DNA of 55,155 bases, taken from Folioceros fuciformis. Its lineage: Eukaryota > Anthocerotophyta > Anthocerotopsida > Anthocerotales. The translations under genes and the position numbers were made by a program. Of the stretch, positions 1 to 10,495 are shown piece after piece (position 1 is the first letter of the stretch; each line of letters opens with the position of its first letter). The stretch is taken from positions 263,897 through 319,051 of the forward strand of contig JBNGIO010006348.1 of assembly GCA_049999805.1 (NCBI GenBank), given 5' to 3'. The notes below the pieces were generated by a model. It had not been told where the DNA came from, made no database searches, and saw only the letters and a program-made list of their open reading frames with translations.

Positions 1-2400
1 TTCTACTCCTCTCAACTGTGCGCAGTCTCTCCTTTCTCTGTTTTCCTCTGCCAGGTATGTGATGTGCTTCGCCCTGGAGAATTCCGAGCTAGGGAGCTAT
101 CACAGTAACCGGGGCGCACTCCCAGGATCATCGGACGGAGGTTCGAGGTTTAACCCTAGTTACGGCTGAGAGGGGGTATTAAGAAATAACTATTTTCGGT
201 TCATTAAACAGCCTTTACTAGCTTTAAACCTAGTTTGTAGATTGGTTAATTATTTATTATATTTATTAGGATTATGAAACGGTTATGCATCTCTTGCTCA
301 TATGCACACACACTGATACGAAACGTTATTCCTTAATCGATGTTTTTTTTCTTGCTCTTCCCGTCGCACTCAGCGATGCACATCTGGTCTCGCTGATTTC
401 ATTTCTATCTAAGGAGGCTATGAGGATGGAACGAGCCCTTCTATCTTTGCTCTTCCAAACGAGGATGTTTGCAGCATTGGTTGATGCAACGACCATTGCG
501 TTAGCTGGCTGTACAGCAGGGCAAACCTCACTCCCATCGACCACCGACATTAGCTCATTTTCCTCTAGAATCTACATCAATCTCATTGACCAGGAGTTGT
601 AATCGTTTCTGTTGAAACGATCCTTGTTCCTGAATTCGATCTTCAAGGCTGATTGAGGAAGAGCCGCCATGGATGATGTGGATGCCCTCGTTGAAGAGGA
701 CGTCATTGCTGCAGAATTTGTGATCGTCGAGGTAGCAGTACCAGGCTGCTGTGTAGTCTACTCGAGATCAATCTCATGTTCAGGCTGCTGGTGACAAGGG
801 GAACGCCTACACCTTCTCGTTGTCTGCCATCGTGATTCCCAACAGTGGGCTCTCGAGGGCGCCTGAACCGTTCTTCAACAACAGGCTATGAATCAATGTC
901 CGGATCTGGATGAACGATGCCGCCATCATCTATGTCAATTTTGTCATCAGAAGGAGGTGCCTGCTGTCTCCTAGGCAGCATCACAGCAAAGCTCAAGCGC
1001 AAGTCAGTGTCGAGTCGCGCTCTTGCGACGTGCCACTCGGAATTCTACAGGCTAGATGCTCGAAGCATTTTGATGGGTCTAACATCTGAGATGAAGCTAA
1101 GTGATGCCAGCAGTAAGGTTCTCAACCAAATCCAACAAATCACAAATTTTGGCGCGAGCAATGAGGGCTTCAATTTCCTTAGCCTATTTGTCTGGGCACC
1201 GCCTGAATCGCGATGCAAGAATGGCTAGAAGAATTACCGATGCATGTCTACAAGAGAAGGATGACGGGCTCACGCTGCACCTTGAGCTGTTAGGGCGGGC
1301 TGCGTGTTGCAAAGCGAGTTGTCGGAAAGCAGATGTGTTGTCGTTCTCCTGGCAACTCAAGTAGATGAAACCCGTCGTTGTAGGGAAGGAATTGCCTGTG
1401 TCTATGTAGACCTTCCTCCTATACACCTGTGAGGTTGTCCCTCTCTTAGGCATCGTGCCTTGCCGCACATGGATGCTCGTACAGATTACCTACAGCTGTT
1501 ATATTATAAAGCGATCATGGATCAGAAGAGCACGAGCAGGTGCGAGCGAAAACATGAGCGCACGAAAGACAAAAACGGTTTTCCACTCAGCAGAAAATGA
1601 AAGCATATATACACAGGTTTCTTAGTCTATTTTAACTGTTCATAAAACTATGAAATCTTATTTAACTATTTCTTCAAACCATACCCCATAACACAATATA
1701 TGCAAATTTGCCCCTTTTCAAGAAAAAGCCATACTTCTTGCTCATAAGAACATGTTATCACAAACAACAACATCATGTGTAGCAATGTTAATGGGACCCA
1801 AAGTCATCAATGATGATTCCACAACCGTATGTGGAAAGAGAAAAAAGCAAAGCCTAGGTAGAATCTCATAGAGGTGGCAAAAGATGCTAATGTTAGTTGA
1901 AACTTCCGAATGCAAGATCGAACCTAAAGCCAAGAGCATAATATTTTCTCTAAACAAGATCTTATGCAAGCACATTAGAGTTTAGGAATGGATGAATCTA
2001 TGAGGGAGTCTTTTTGCGCCTGCACATACTGCTTTTTCCTAGAGAGAGAGGCTACAGAGCCCTTCCACAACAAAGAAAGAGAAAGGAGGCATGGCCTCTT
2101 AGGCATCCAAAGATAAAGAATCCCTAGTAGCTTGCCATATAAAGGACTATGTTGGAAAAGGAGGTCCTTGCTCCTTGCCAAGGAGCAAGAAGCAAGGAGG
2201 AAGAGGGAGAAGGCAAGAGAAAGAGGACCAAGAGAGCAGAGGGAGGGAGGGCGCGAGAGCAGGTGGAGCGAACAGAGCAGGCGTTGTATAGTGCTGTAAG
2301 TACATACGCATTTATGTATATAGGAGTGTAAAGTAAAAAACTATTTTTTTATATTTTTTTTAACTTGGTTTAGTATTTATTATTTTAGGTATCATTTTTC
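1..2400. other. Gene-poor stretch, no supported gene
   Basis: Several short open frames occur here, the longest about 105 codons at 285-602, but none has a recognisable domain, splice context or coherent length. Positions 600-1480 are richer in GC than the AT-rich flanks and may be a decayed gene, but I cannot identify it. A purine-rich stretch of AAGGAGG/GAGAG type lies at about 2150-2280. No RNA gene was seen. Confidence 0.5.
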
Positions 2401-3720
2401 ATTATTTTTTCTTATTTTATGATGGTCTTAAGCCTCAGAAATCCTATAACTATCTTTATAACTATCTATCTTCCCAGTTTTATCTATCTATCGTATCGCA
2501 TGTGGTCCAAGATAGAATGGAAGATATTAAAAGTATCATGCGAGGATACGAGCCTAAAGATATTTTTAACATGGATGAAACACGGTTGTTCTATAGATTG
2601 GAACCGAACAAAACATTGGCAACGAAGAGGCTAAATAGGAAAAAACTCCAAAGAAAAGCCAATATGGATGATAGTTATAAATTACCACCCTTCGTGACCA
2701 ACAAATTCTTGAGGCCCAGAGCTTTTACTAGTCGCAACATTGGACGAGTGGAGAATTTGGGTATTCATTGGTCAGCAAACTCAAATGCTTGGATGTCGGT
2801 GCCTTTATTTGAGCAATTTATTCTCTTTTTTGATGCAAACATGAGAGTTAGGGCCGTATTAATGTCTTGCTTCTTTTGGATAATGCTTCTATTCATAAAC
2901 TATCAGCTGAGACACAAAGTAGGCTTCAAATGACAAGGGTTGAATTTTTTCCCTCTTAATGTTACAGCTTGTTACCAACTCATAGATGTAGGCATTATAT
3001 AGTCTTTTAAGGTCAATTATAGGAAAAGGCTTGTTTAGCGTCAAATCTAAGAGATTCAAAATGGTAATTCTTCTCTTATTGATGTATATCAATCATGTTG
3101 TGACTATGTTGGAAAATGCTTGGCGTATCGATGCTAAAGAGAAAATCATTAGAAATTGTTGGAAACACTCCGAGTTATGGCAGGAGAGAGCAAGTGCTAG
3201 CGTGTCGGATATAGACTTGAATCAACTTAGTTTTGAGACATGGAATGCTAACAGTGATAGAAAGCAACAAGACAACCAAGCAACACGTGAAGATTTGTTC
3301 AATCGAGATTACGCAAAAATAGAAATGCTTCTTCGACAGTTGAGGGATTTGGGACTTGAAACAATAGGATTGACCCCTACTATGTCTGCACAAGAATTTG
3401 TTGATTATAAGGTGACAAATGCAAGTGCTATCTTTTCTACTCCGGATACAGATGATATATGGGCTTCCGTTCAACCTCCACTTGAAAATGAAGTTGTCGA
3501 TGTTGAAAATTCTGCTGAAGAATACTATCAAGAAAGACCTATTTTAGGTCATGCTCAAGTGGAAGATGCACTTCAGATGATATGCATACTTTTGGAGCAA
3601 CAAGCAAATAACATGATGGCTATAATTAGGAATCTGCAGCAAATTGAGAAAGAAGTTTTAAAGCAAGTTAGGTCCTCTTTGAAACAAGGAGAAATAACCT
3701 GTTTTTTGAAGCCATTTTGA
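2400..3720 (+). pseudogene. Decayed pogo/Tigger-type DDE transposase
   Basis: This is the remnant of a Tc1/mariner-superfamily transposase of the pogo/Tigger/jerky kind (DDE_1 domain), which cuts and pastes its own element. The frame at 2502-2933 contains the family block FNMDETRLFYRL around the first catalytic Asp, followed by a KTLATKR stretch and an ANSNAWM motif before a leucine-rich segment. The second catalytic block (LLLDNASIH) is legible only after a change of frame near 2860. The following FFP..NVTACYQ.ID segment contains stop codons near 2985 and 3000. A last frame, 3031-3720, gives the C-terminal AWRID..IIRNCWKHS region. The amino-terminal helix-turn-helix part was not found upstream. 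Frameshifts and stops make it inactive. I did not identify terminal inverted repeats. Confidence 0.75.
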
Positions 3721-4650
3721 AGTTCATTTTTTATTTTATTTATTATAAATTTATAATATTAATAAGTATATAATATTTATATTATATATTTAGGGTTTAG
3801 AAAATAAATAAATAAAAATATATAATATATTTTATGTTTTTAATATTTTTAATAAATTTAAATATTTTATTTTTGATAAATACTTAAATAAATTCTCTAA
3901 TTGTTACACCTCCTTAAATGTTACCTAATATCCTACTCCCAACATGTAACATTTAGGGAGGGTGGCCAGTAGTATGTTGAGCTACCTTTTTGCCAATTTG
4001 GATTGAGACTAGCCCTGTGAAGAACGGGCTATGCCTAGCTGGAGTCTAGATAGATTATATGGTAGAATAATTTGAGTGGAAAAGAGTTACCTTCAAGAGT
4101 TCCTAAGAGCACTAAGAGCGAAACTTGAGCCTGACAAAGAAGTTGAAATTCAATGAATTTCAATATTGCAATCCAATGACATTAAGCTCCATTTTCAACA
4201 AGAGATCTTAAAACCAAACCATAAGTTCAAGCCTATGGAGGTTAAATTATAATAGAAGATGTTCTAAGTGAAGTTGAAAATGCAATTGCATTTTAATGCA
4301 ACTTAAGTATGGAGCTGTAAAGAATTTCTTGTAGCCCAATTAGAACATGATAACTAATATTTGGCAGTGGAAAAGGAAAAAGAAAAAGAAAAAAAAGAAT
4401 GTAGGTTAATGTTAAGTGTAAAGATATAGCACCAAAGTCACGTTCATCCACGGACAACCGTCAGGCAGCAGCAAGTGCTATATCTGAATTGATCCGGGAT
4501 CTTTTGAGGCTGTTCACTTGCTGGAAGTTGGCCCTCAGTTGATTGAATGAAGTTCAGGCTTTCCAGTGTAATTCACACCTAAAGTTTTACCTGCACACCA
4601 ACACCACTAAGTGCAGCTGCCTGCCTCTGTGTGAGGCACCTGTGCTTCAA
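3721..4650. other. AT-rich intergenic DNA
   Basis: Positions 3721-3900 are almost pure A/T (TTTATTT and TATAATAT runs) directly behind the transposase remnant, as expected of a transposon flank. The remainder to 4650 is unremarkable AT-rich sequence. I see no gene in it. Confidence 0.5.
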
Positions 4651-4659
4651 CAATCCTCC

Positions 4660-5041
4660 ACAGGGTCCTCTCGGCCGAGCCCTTGCTGTACAATCAGGGC
4701 ATTCTATTTCACCACATTCCTTGTGGCCAAGCTGTCAAAAACTTGGCGTGCATCCTCCAGGTTATCACATTTTGCTTGCAGGTGCACCAGGCAGGTTTCC
4801 ATTACGTCCAGCTGTCCTCTTTCAACAATCACAGAGTGCAGATGTGAAATCCTGGCGTGCACCTGCTGTTCACCAGATGTTGCATACATGTACATCAGGC
4901 AGTTGCCCAACACTATGACCCGCCAGCCCTCTTTCGAGGATTCGTGAGTGCAGTATGGCTTGTAGACACCAAAACTGATAGGACCGAAGAGCAGGTATTC
5001 ACACCAAATATCTCTTCTGGTCACCAAAATTTGGAACTCGG
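4660..5041 (-). pseudogene. PPR protein fragment (PLS type), broken
   Basis: Read on the minus strand from about 5027, the translation contains pentatricopeptide-repeat hallmarks: LGNCLMYMYATSG, then CLVHLQAKCDNLEDARQVFD and SLATRNVVK. The consensus continues with a tryptophan (NVVSWNALI), but here the codon is TAG, followed in frame by NALIVQQGLG, so the copy carries a stop at a conserved Trp. Functional PPR proteins bind organellar RNA and usually carry ten or more 31-36-residue repeats. Only two or three survive here with no start or C-terminal domain. It is a dead fragment. Confidence 0.7.
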
Positions 5042-5214
5042 GGAAGTCAGATGATCAAATAACATGATCTTCCCAATTTGCCGCCGAAGTGCAGGTCATG
5101 AATTGTATTATGAGCTAACTTAACTCGAATTGCTTTTCTTCGTCTGCACAGGACTTCCTGTGATGCTTCCAATGCAGTTGTTATCGGAAATGAGGGTAGA
5201 CAAACAGGTTCGAT

Positions 5215-5500
5215 GGAAAAGATGATGCGGGGAATATTTAAACGAGCAGCTGCGAAGAAAAAGAATATGCAAGGAATTTTTGGACAAGCAGCTAAGGTGA
5301 AAGAGATGCTGCACGAATTTCTAGACGAGCAGTACATCAGAAGAACGGCTGCAAGACATCTAGAGACAAGCAACTAGGATGGAAGAGATGCTTCAAGGTG
5401 TTTCTAGAGAAGCGGGTATGTTGGAAGAGATGCTGCAAGAAATTTATGAACAAGTAACAACAATGGGAGAGATGCGGCAAGAAAGTTGGCATCTACTGGT
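5215..5500. repeat. 42-bp tandem repeat, about 6-7 units
   Basis: Successive units recur at 42-bp spacing, each containing a version of GAGATGCTGCAAGAATTTCT followed by a GA-CAAGCA segment. They diverge by roughly 20-40 percent. The period is 14 codons and two or three consecutive units remain open in one plus-strand frame (EMLHEFLDEQYIR), but stops interrupt the array, so it is either a decayed coding repeat or a minisatellite. No host gene could be assembled around it. Confidence 0.6.
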
Positions 5501-8500
5501 CTTAACTGAAACACGAAATACTTTGGGTGAGAAAAAACTGTAAAACTCTGCCCACTGGGTAGTGAACTGGTATAGGAGTTCCATCTCAACTGGATGTGTT
5601 TCGATTTGTGTAGAGAAGAGAACACTATCAACACAGTTGAACACAATTCAAAGGTTCCATTGAAACGATTCCGTCTTCTCGCATGGCACTGTTACCGTGC
5701 TATCATCGGGGTCCGAGTTCCCAAATTTTCTTACTCAGTTCCGTTCAACACTCTCTGAGAACTGATCTGCATTCCCCTGTACAGTGCAGGGGAGCCCAGA
5801 CCTGCACAGGCCTGCAAGAGGCACATAATTGTCTCAGAATCAGGCACGGCTACAGCACTGTAGAGGCTTGGGGCCTCCTGCCCTATTCCCTGCTGGGAAT
5901 ACCTGACATCATGGGATTGCGAGTCACGAAGTTTCTTTGACCAAGCCCATCAAACACTGTTGGACATCTACTCCTTTTACAGTGCGGATTACCCCGCCAG
6001 CCAGCGCAGGGAGGAGCCATTGTCGCACAGTGCGCTCCTTGTACTCGTCTTGGAGGAAGAGCCCATTCAACAGTTTTGCTTTGCCCGAGCTATCAGTTGT
6101 AGCGCAGCTTCGTCATGATCCTCAATTATCACATCTCCTTCCGCTCCCCTTCAGTCCTGGACCTGGCCGCAGCCAAGCCTCTAGGTTCACGATAATTCCC
6201 AGCTAAACCTCGGAAGGGCCGTGTGCTGGTAACCCGATTCCTGCAAATTTATTTTATGCTCGCAACGTGGTCGTGGAGTGTGGGCAATGGCTAATCTAAC
6301 GCCATCGATCCAGAAGTAAAGATGCAAGTGCGAGATGCCCAGTCACAACAGAACTCGCAGAGTTGACAGAATTTTGAGATTCTTTCAAGAAATTGGAAGT
6401 CATCCGCGGAGTGAGTTCTCGTACAGGAGCCTGCTGTTCCGGAAAGGAAAAATCGTTCACAGGCAAGTTGTGATTTGTAGGGGTCAGCTATGGGTTCGAA
6501 TTGTGAGAGGTGTGGGCCTGTGAACTTCTCTGATTTAGATGAAGACTGTGCACTCAAGACTTCTGCCTAGTAAAGGAGTTTCTGAAGATGCTCGGATACC
6601 AAGAGTGTTGTGGTGTGTCCCGTTTCGAGTGCTTGAATGCTGCCGGTCCCAGATGCCAGAGTGTGTTGTCCAGTTTCCAGAACTTGCATGCAGCCGCGAC
6701 TGGAGACGGAGTTTTGAGGATGACCCGGAGGCTACGAAGTCGAGGCAGTCGGATATTTACCACGAAGCCCCTGTGACACTCCTAACAGAAGAAGAACATC
6801 GACAGTATCCAGCCATCCTTGTGAAAGAAATGAGGTCACTGAATGCTCGTCCCGTCGAGGTTACATTTGTACTTCCTCGGCTCTTCCTGTATCTGTCCCG
6901 TCTGATCGGCAGCATCTGATTAAATGACACATTTCTTTATCGTGAGTGTGTCGCTCTCGAACTGACTTTCGCATTGGATCAACGCCAATTGCCTGATGTG
7001 CTATCTCCACACTTGTGACCGGACATTTAATTTCCCACCCAAGTTCGAGTTGTCAGCTGAATTCGATCGCCGCTTTCTCAATCATTCCAAGTGAGGGATG
7101 GAATACCTACGTTCATCTACGGCCTACACGAACCCAGTTTGCTGTGGAACACTCGATCTTGTGACTCTCGTTTGACACAGAGATATAATCAATACATGAA
7201 TCCAATTATTCTTCGACAGGGAAGGAAGGTGATGAGGAAGCACAATCTGTTGGGGTTCGTACATACCGCAAATCCCAGAAACGCCTGGTCCAATTGAGGC
7301 CATCTACGGGAGGTTGGCCAGGATTCTTGGGATATAACGCTCCCATGTCAGAGAGTGTGAGGTAGTGCAAAATGCATATCCAGTCAATCCAAATCAACGC
7401 GTCGAGAGTCGCCAGGTGTGCACCGGTGTCGGAAAGTCGCGTAGCTCAAGGTGCAGGATAGATACTACTGACTATGTGGTGCAGGTTTTACTTGACTCCG
7501 GGGTGGGGTCAGGCATGGCACACGATGCCCCGTGCTTCGATCTCATCTCCTATCCAGGATGTTCGGTTGAGGCCTCGAAGCTTGGGCCAAATGTGGTTGT
7601 TAACCTCCAACAACCCACAGAAGCGGGTGGGATCATCTCAGCCGCTTGTGTGGGCAGCCGGTAATCTAATAGCGTCCTAGACCACAGCTGGCTGCCAGGT
7701 GCCAGGATCCAGAAAGTCTCTCCTCGTGGCTTGCCCTTTTCTTTTCTTAGTTGTATGTCTCACATCATTGCTGGGCCCCTGAGCCCTGGATGTTGCCTCT
7801 TGCGGGGAACATGCTGCCTTGTTCTCCGTTCCCGGTGTCATCATCTAGCTGCTCCGTCAAGCCAGCCTAGTCACCTGTAGCCTGTCCTGTTTGTCCTGCA
7901 ACTCTGGCCAACTGCTTCCCTGCTTCGGAACATGGTCCAAAAACTAGTACAGTACAGTCCAGTCCAGACTTGGGCCCCAGTGTGGCACAGCCAACAGCTC
8001 CACTCACTGCCTCTTCCTTCCCCCTACCTACAGCTGCTCCTCATCTCTGACAAACTGGCTCTCGCTGTGCCGCTACTGTTGCTGTCCATACATACATGCA
8101 TTCTTCCATACGCGCATACTGCACTCTACATGTGGAGAGGCTATACACCTCCTCCGCGAGGGTAATGAGTTTTTCCCCTCACATCTGGTCGGCAGTAGAG
8201 AACTGAGAAGGGTGCAGACTTGCCTCCACTTGTAGCCCACTATCGTCGTTCCCTCGCACCATCTCATTCCATCTTGGTATTGCCAACGAGCAACGAGGCC
8301 ATCCAGCATCAAAAGGAGATTGACCTGTGTGCCCCAAACATAGCTCATCAGGTGCTTTTTGGCGATGGTTAGATTCCTCTGTCAGCGACCCTTGGAATGC
8401 CCCCTTCGAAAAGCAATCTCCAAGGCAGTCTTGGATATGGGAAGCAAGTTTGAAGCCCCATCCGATGGCGTCACGGTGCCCACTTCCACGCCCCGTCCTC

Positions 8501-9000
8501 CCCGATGACAGAACATATTCGCTTGTCGGATAGGCTGCAAGTCGCAAGTCGCGCCCGCGGTCCACCAAGGTAGCAAGGCACTGTTTTCCATAGCCCTTGT
8601 TACCTTTCCGTGTCCGCTTCCTGCATTTACAACAATGACAAGCTCCACACAGGCACCCGTGCTTCTGCGATCACGAGAAAGAAGAAACAAAAGACGAAGG
8701 AAACTAAAACCCCGCCAGCTGCCTAGACCATGCATCATGTCCACATCTCCACGACCCCCTCATCACTCTGTTTCCGTCCTTGCATGGAAGTCACATGGTT
8801 TCCTCTGAAGGGAGTCATCACTCTCATTGCAGTCCCGTAAGCCATCACCTGCCGTGGGCGACCAACCGACCTCGATACCCCCTTTCCACTTCCCGGTTGC
8901 AGCCACACCCGTTGCCATGCCTTGCTAGGTTTAGGGATAAGAGCGGGTAAAGTACTACTGACGAGCACCCGCCACCAACTCGCTGTACTCCCCCACACAA
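5501..9000. other. Intergenic DNA without supported genes
   Basis: Moderate-GC sequence with many short open frames on both strands (up to about 130 codons at 8179-8568, minus) that overlap one another and show no family motif, splice structure or codon periodicity I can recognise. Confidence 0.5.
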
Positions 9001-10495
9001 AGCACCAGCATATTCAAAAGTGCTGAATGCAATAGTCCTCTCTCCTCACTCCCTAGCCGGGACCACCCGCAAATGCGGCGCACTCCGGCCACCTGCCCGA
9101 TGCGCTCCATGAATGCATCGCTTTCTCTGGATTACGACAACAGATTCTCGTCCCTGTTCTTCACTTTCCTCCTCCAGTGCGCCACGGCGACGAGCTCCTC
9201 TGCCTTCCCTTTCCTTTTTTCAGCCCTAAACCCGTCGTGTGAAAATGATGATAAGCTGCTTTATCCCGCTGAATTTCACCCGGTTGCAGTGGAATCGGGC
9301 TGTGGCGACCCGTCGCGGGCTCCCAATTGCACCGAACCGAGCGGGATCTGTGAGCAGGCAGACGTACATGCTCGGGCTGCGTTCACACTGCGGGTGGGTT
9401 GGTGCCAGACGCTGCTAGGTGACAATCGGTGGCGTCGTCAACGCCAATGCCAACGCGCTGGGACTGGCCGCCTGGGCTCGCGCGCCAGCGCCAGAAATTT
9501 ACCTGCTTTGCTTTGTGTGTATCTTAGCCTTTGTCTCTGTCTTTGCCTTGGCCTCTGCCTTGGACTTTCCCTGAGCATGGCATTCCTTCTGTGTATTCGT
9601 GTCATGCCTTCATTTTTCCTGCCTCTCTTCTCGTCCGCTCTTCTCCTCTCCTCGTCTCCTACCTGCTCCGATCCTTGCCTTTCCTGCAATCTCTGCTCGA
9701 GTGTTGTGCCCGCCCGCTGCTGCTTCTGCTGATGCCTGCCCTGATCAGGCGCTATCTGCCCGATTTGGTCGCTGCCCTGACCGGCATGCCTATTTTCTGA
9801 CCTGTCTCTGGCCTCCGGTCCTGCGGGCCTGCTGCAACCCCCTTCCGGCTCATCGGGACTTGCCAGGGGAAGCAGGGGCAGATGAGAGGCCTCTGCCGCT
9901 GCCCCTGCGGTCTGTGGAGGAGCAGGCGGCCTAAGGCGGGGATGGCCCTGGCGGGGGGAGCTGCGTGGAAATGCAAGGATGTGGGCCGGAATTCCTCCGA
10001 GAGTATGCGTCTGTGTGTGTGCTGCTCTGCTTCGGAGATGCGGTAGTGGTGACGCAGCGGGCAGGGGCACGGGCAGGGAGAGAGAAGGGAGGGAGAGGAA
10101 GAGGGCGGGGTGGGTGTGGCTACGGCAGATGGGATCTGGTGAAGCGTAGGTGGTGCCGCCGGAAGGAAGGGAGAGGAAGGAAGGAAGCGGGGTCCGAAAT
10201 TGAGCGAGCGGCAGAACTTGCGGAGGGCGCCCGCCCGTTTAGGCTGGTGGGTGGCGGTGGTGGAGTGGCAGGGAAGCCTAGGGGGAAGGAGTCGGCATAG
10301 AAGACATTGAGAAGGAGCTGGAGGGTGGTATCTGGATGGACGTGCTCTGCCGGACTGTGCCTCGCGAACGGTCTTGCGCTGCCAGATCTCTCTCTCTCGT
10401 TTCCCCTTCTCGTAGATCGTTGCAGTTGCAGGGGCCTCCGGTCTTGTGCTGTGTGATGTGGGGTTTGCGCACTCTGAGCCATCTCATGATTGGAG
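9001..10495. other. GC-rich, pyrimidine-rich region upstream of the DUF1442-ACT gene
   Basis: The segment rises in GC and contains long CT-rich tracts (9520-9700) and GGGAGAGAAGGAAGG-type purine tracts (10075-10190), with a TCTCTCTCTC run at about 10386. Overlapping open frames of 210-219 codons on both strands are low-complexity (Leu/Cys/Ser or Arg/Pro/Ala rich) and look like composition artefacts. Its position before the start codon at 10496 suggests promoter and 5' UTR. No clear TATA box was identified. Confidence 0.4.

Noticed and set aside
138-170. GGTTCGAGGTTTAACCC resembling a tRNA B box
   Set aside because: The last bases do not match GGTTCGANNCC and no acceptor or anticodon stem could be formed around it.
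285-602. 105-codon hydrophobic frame near the left edge
   Set aside because: No similarity recognised, AT-rich context, and an opposite-strand frame of similar quality overlaps it.
9073-10070. Overlapping open frames of 210-219 codons on both strands
   Set aside because: Composition is Leu/Cys/Ser or Pro/Arg/Ala simple sequence caused by CT- and GA-rich tracts; no domain or conservation signal is visible.
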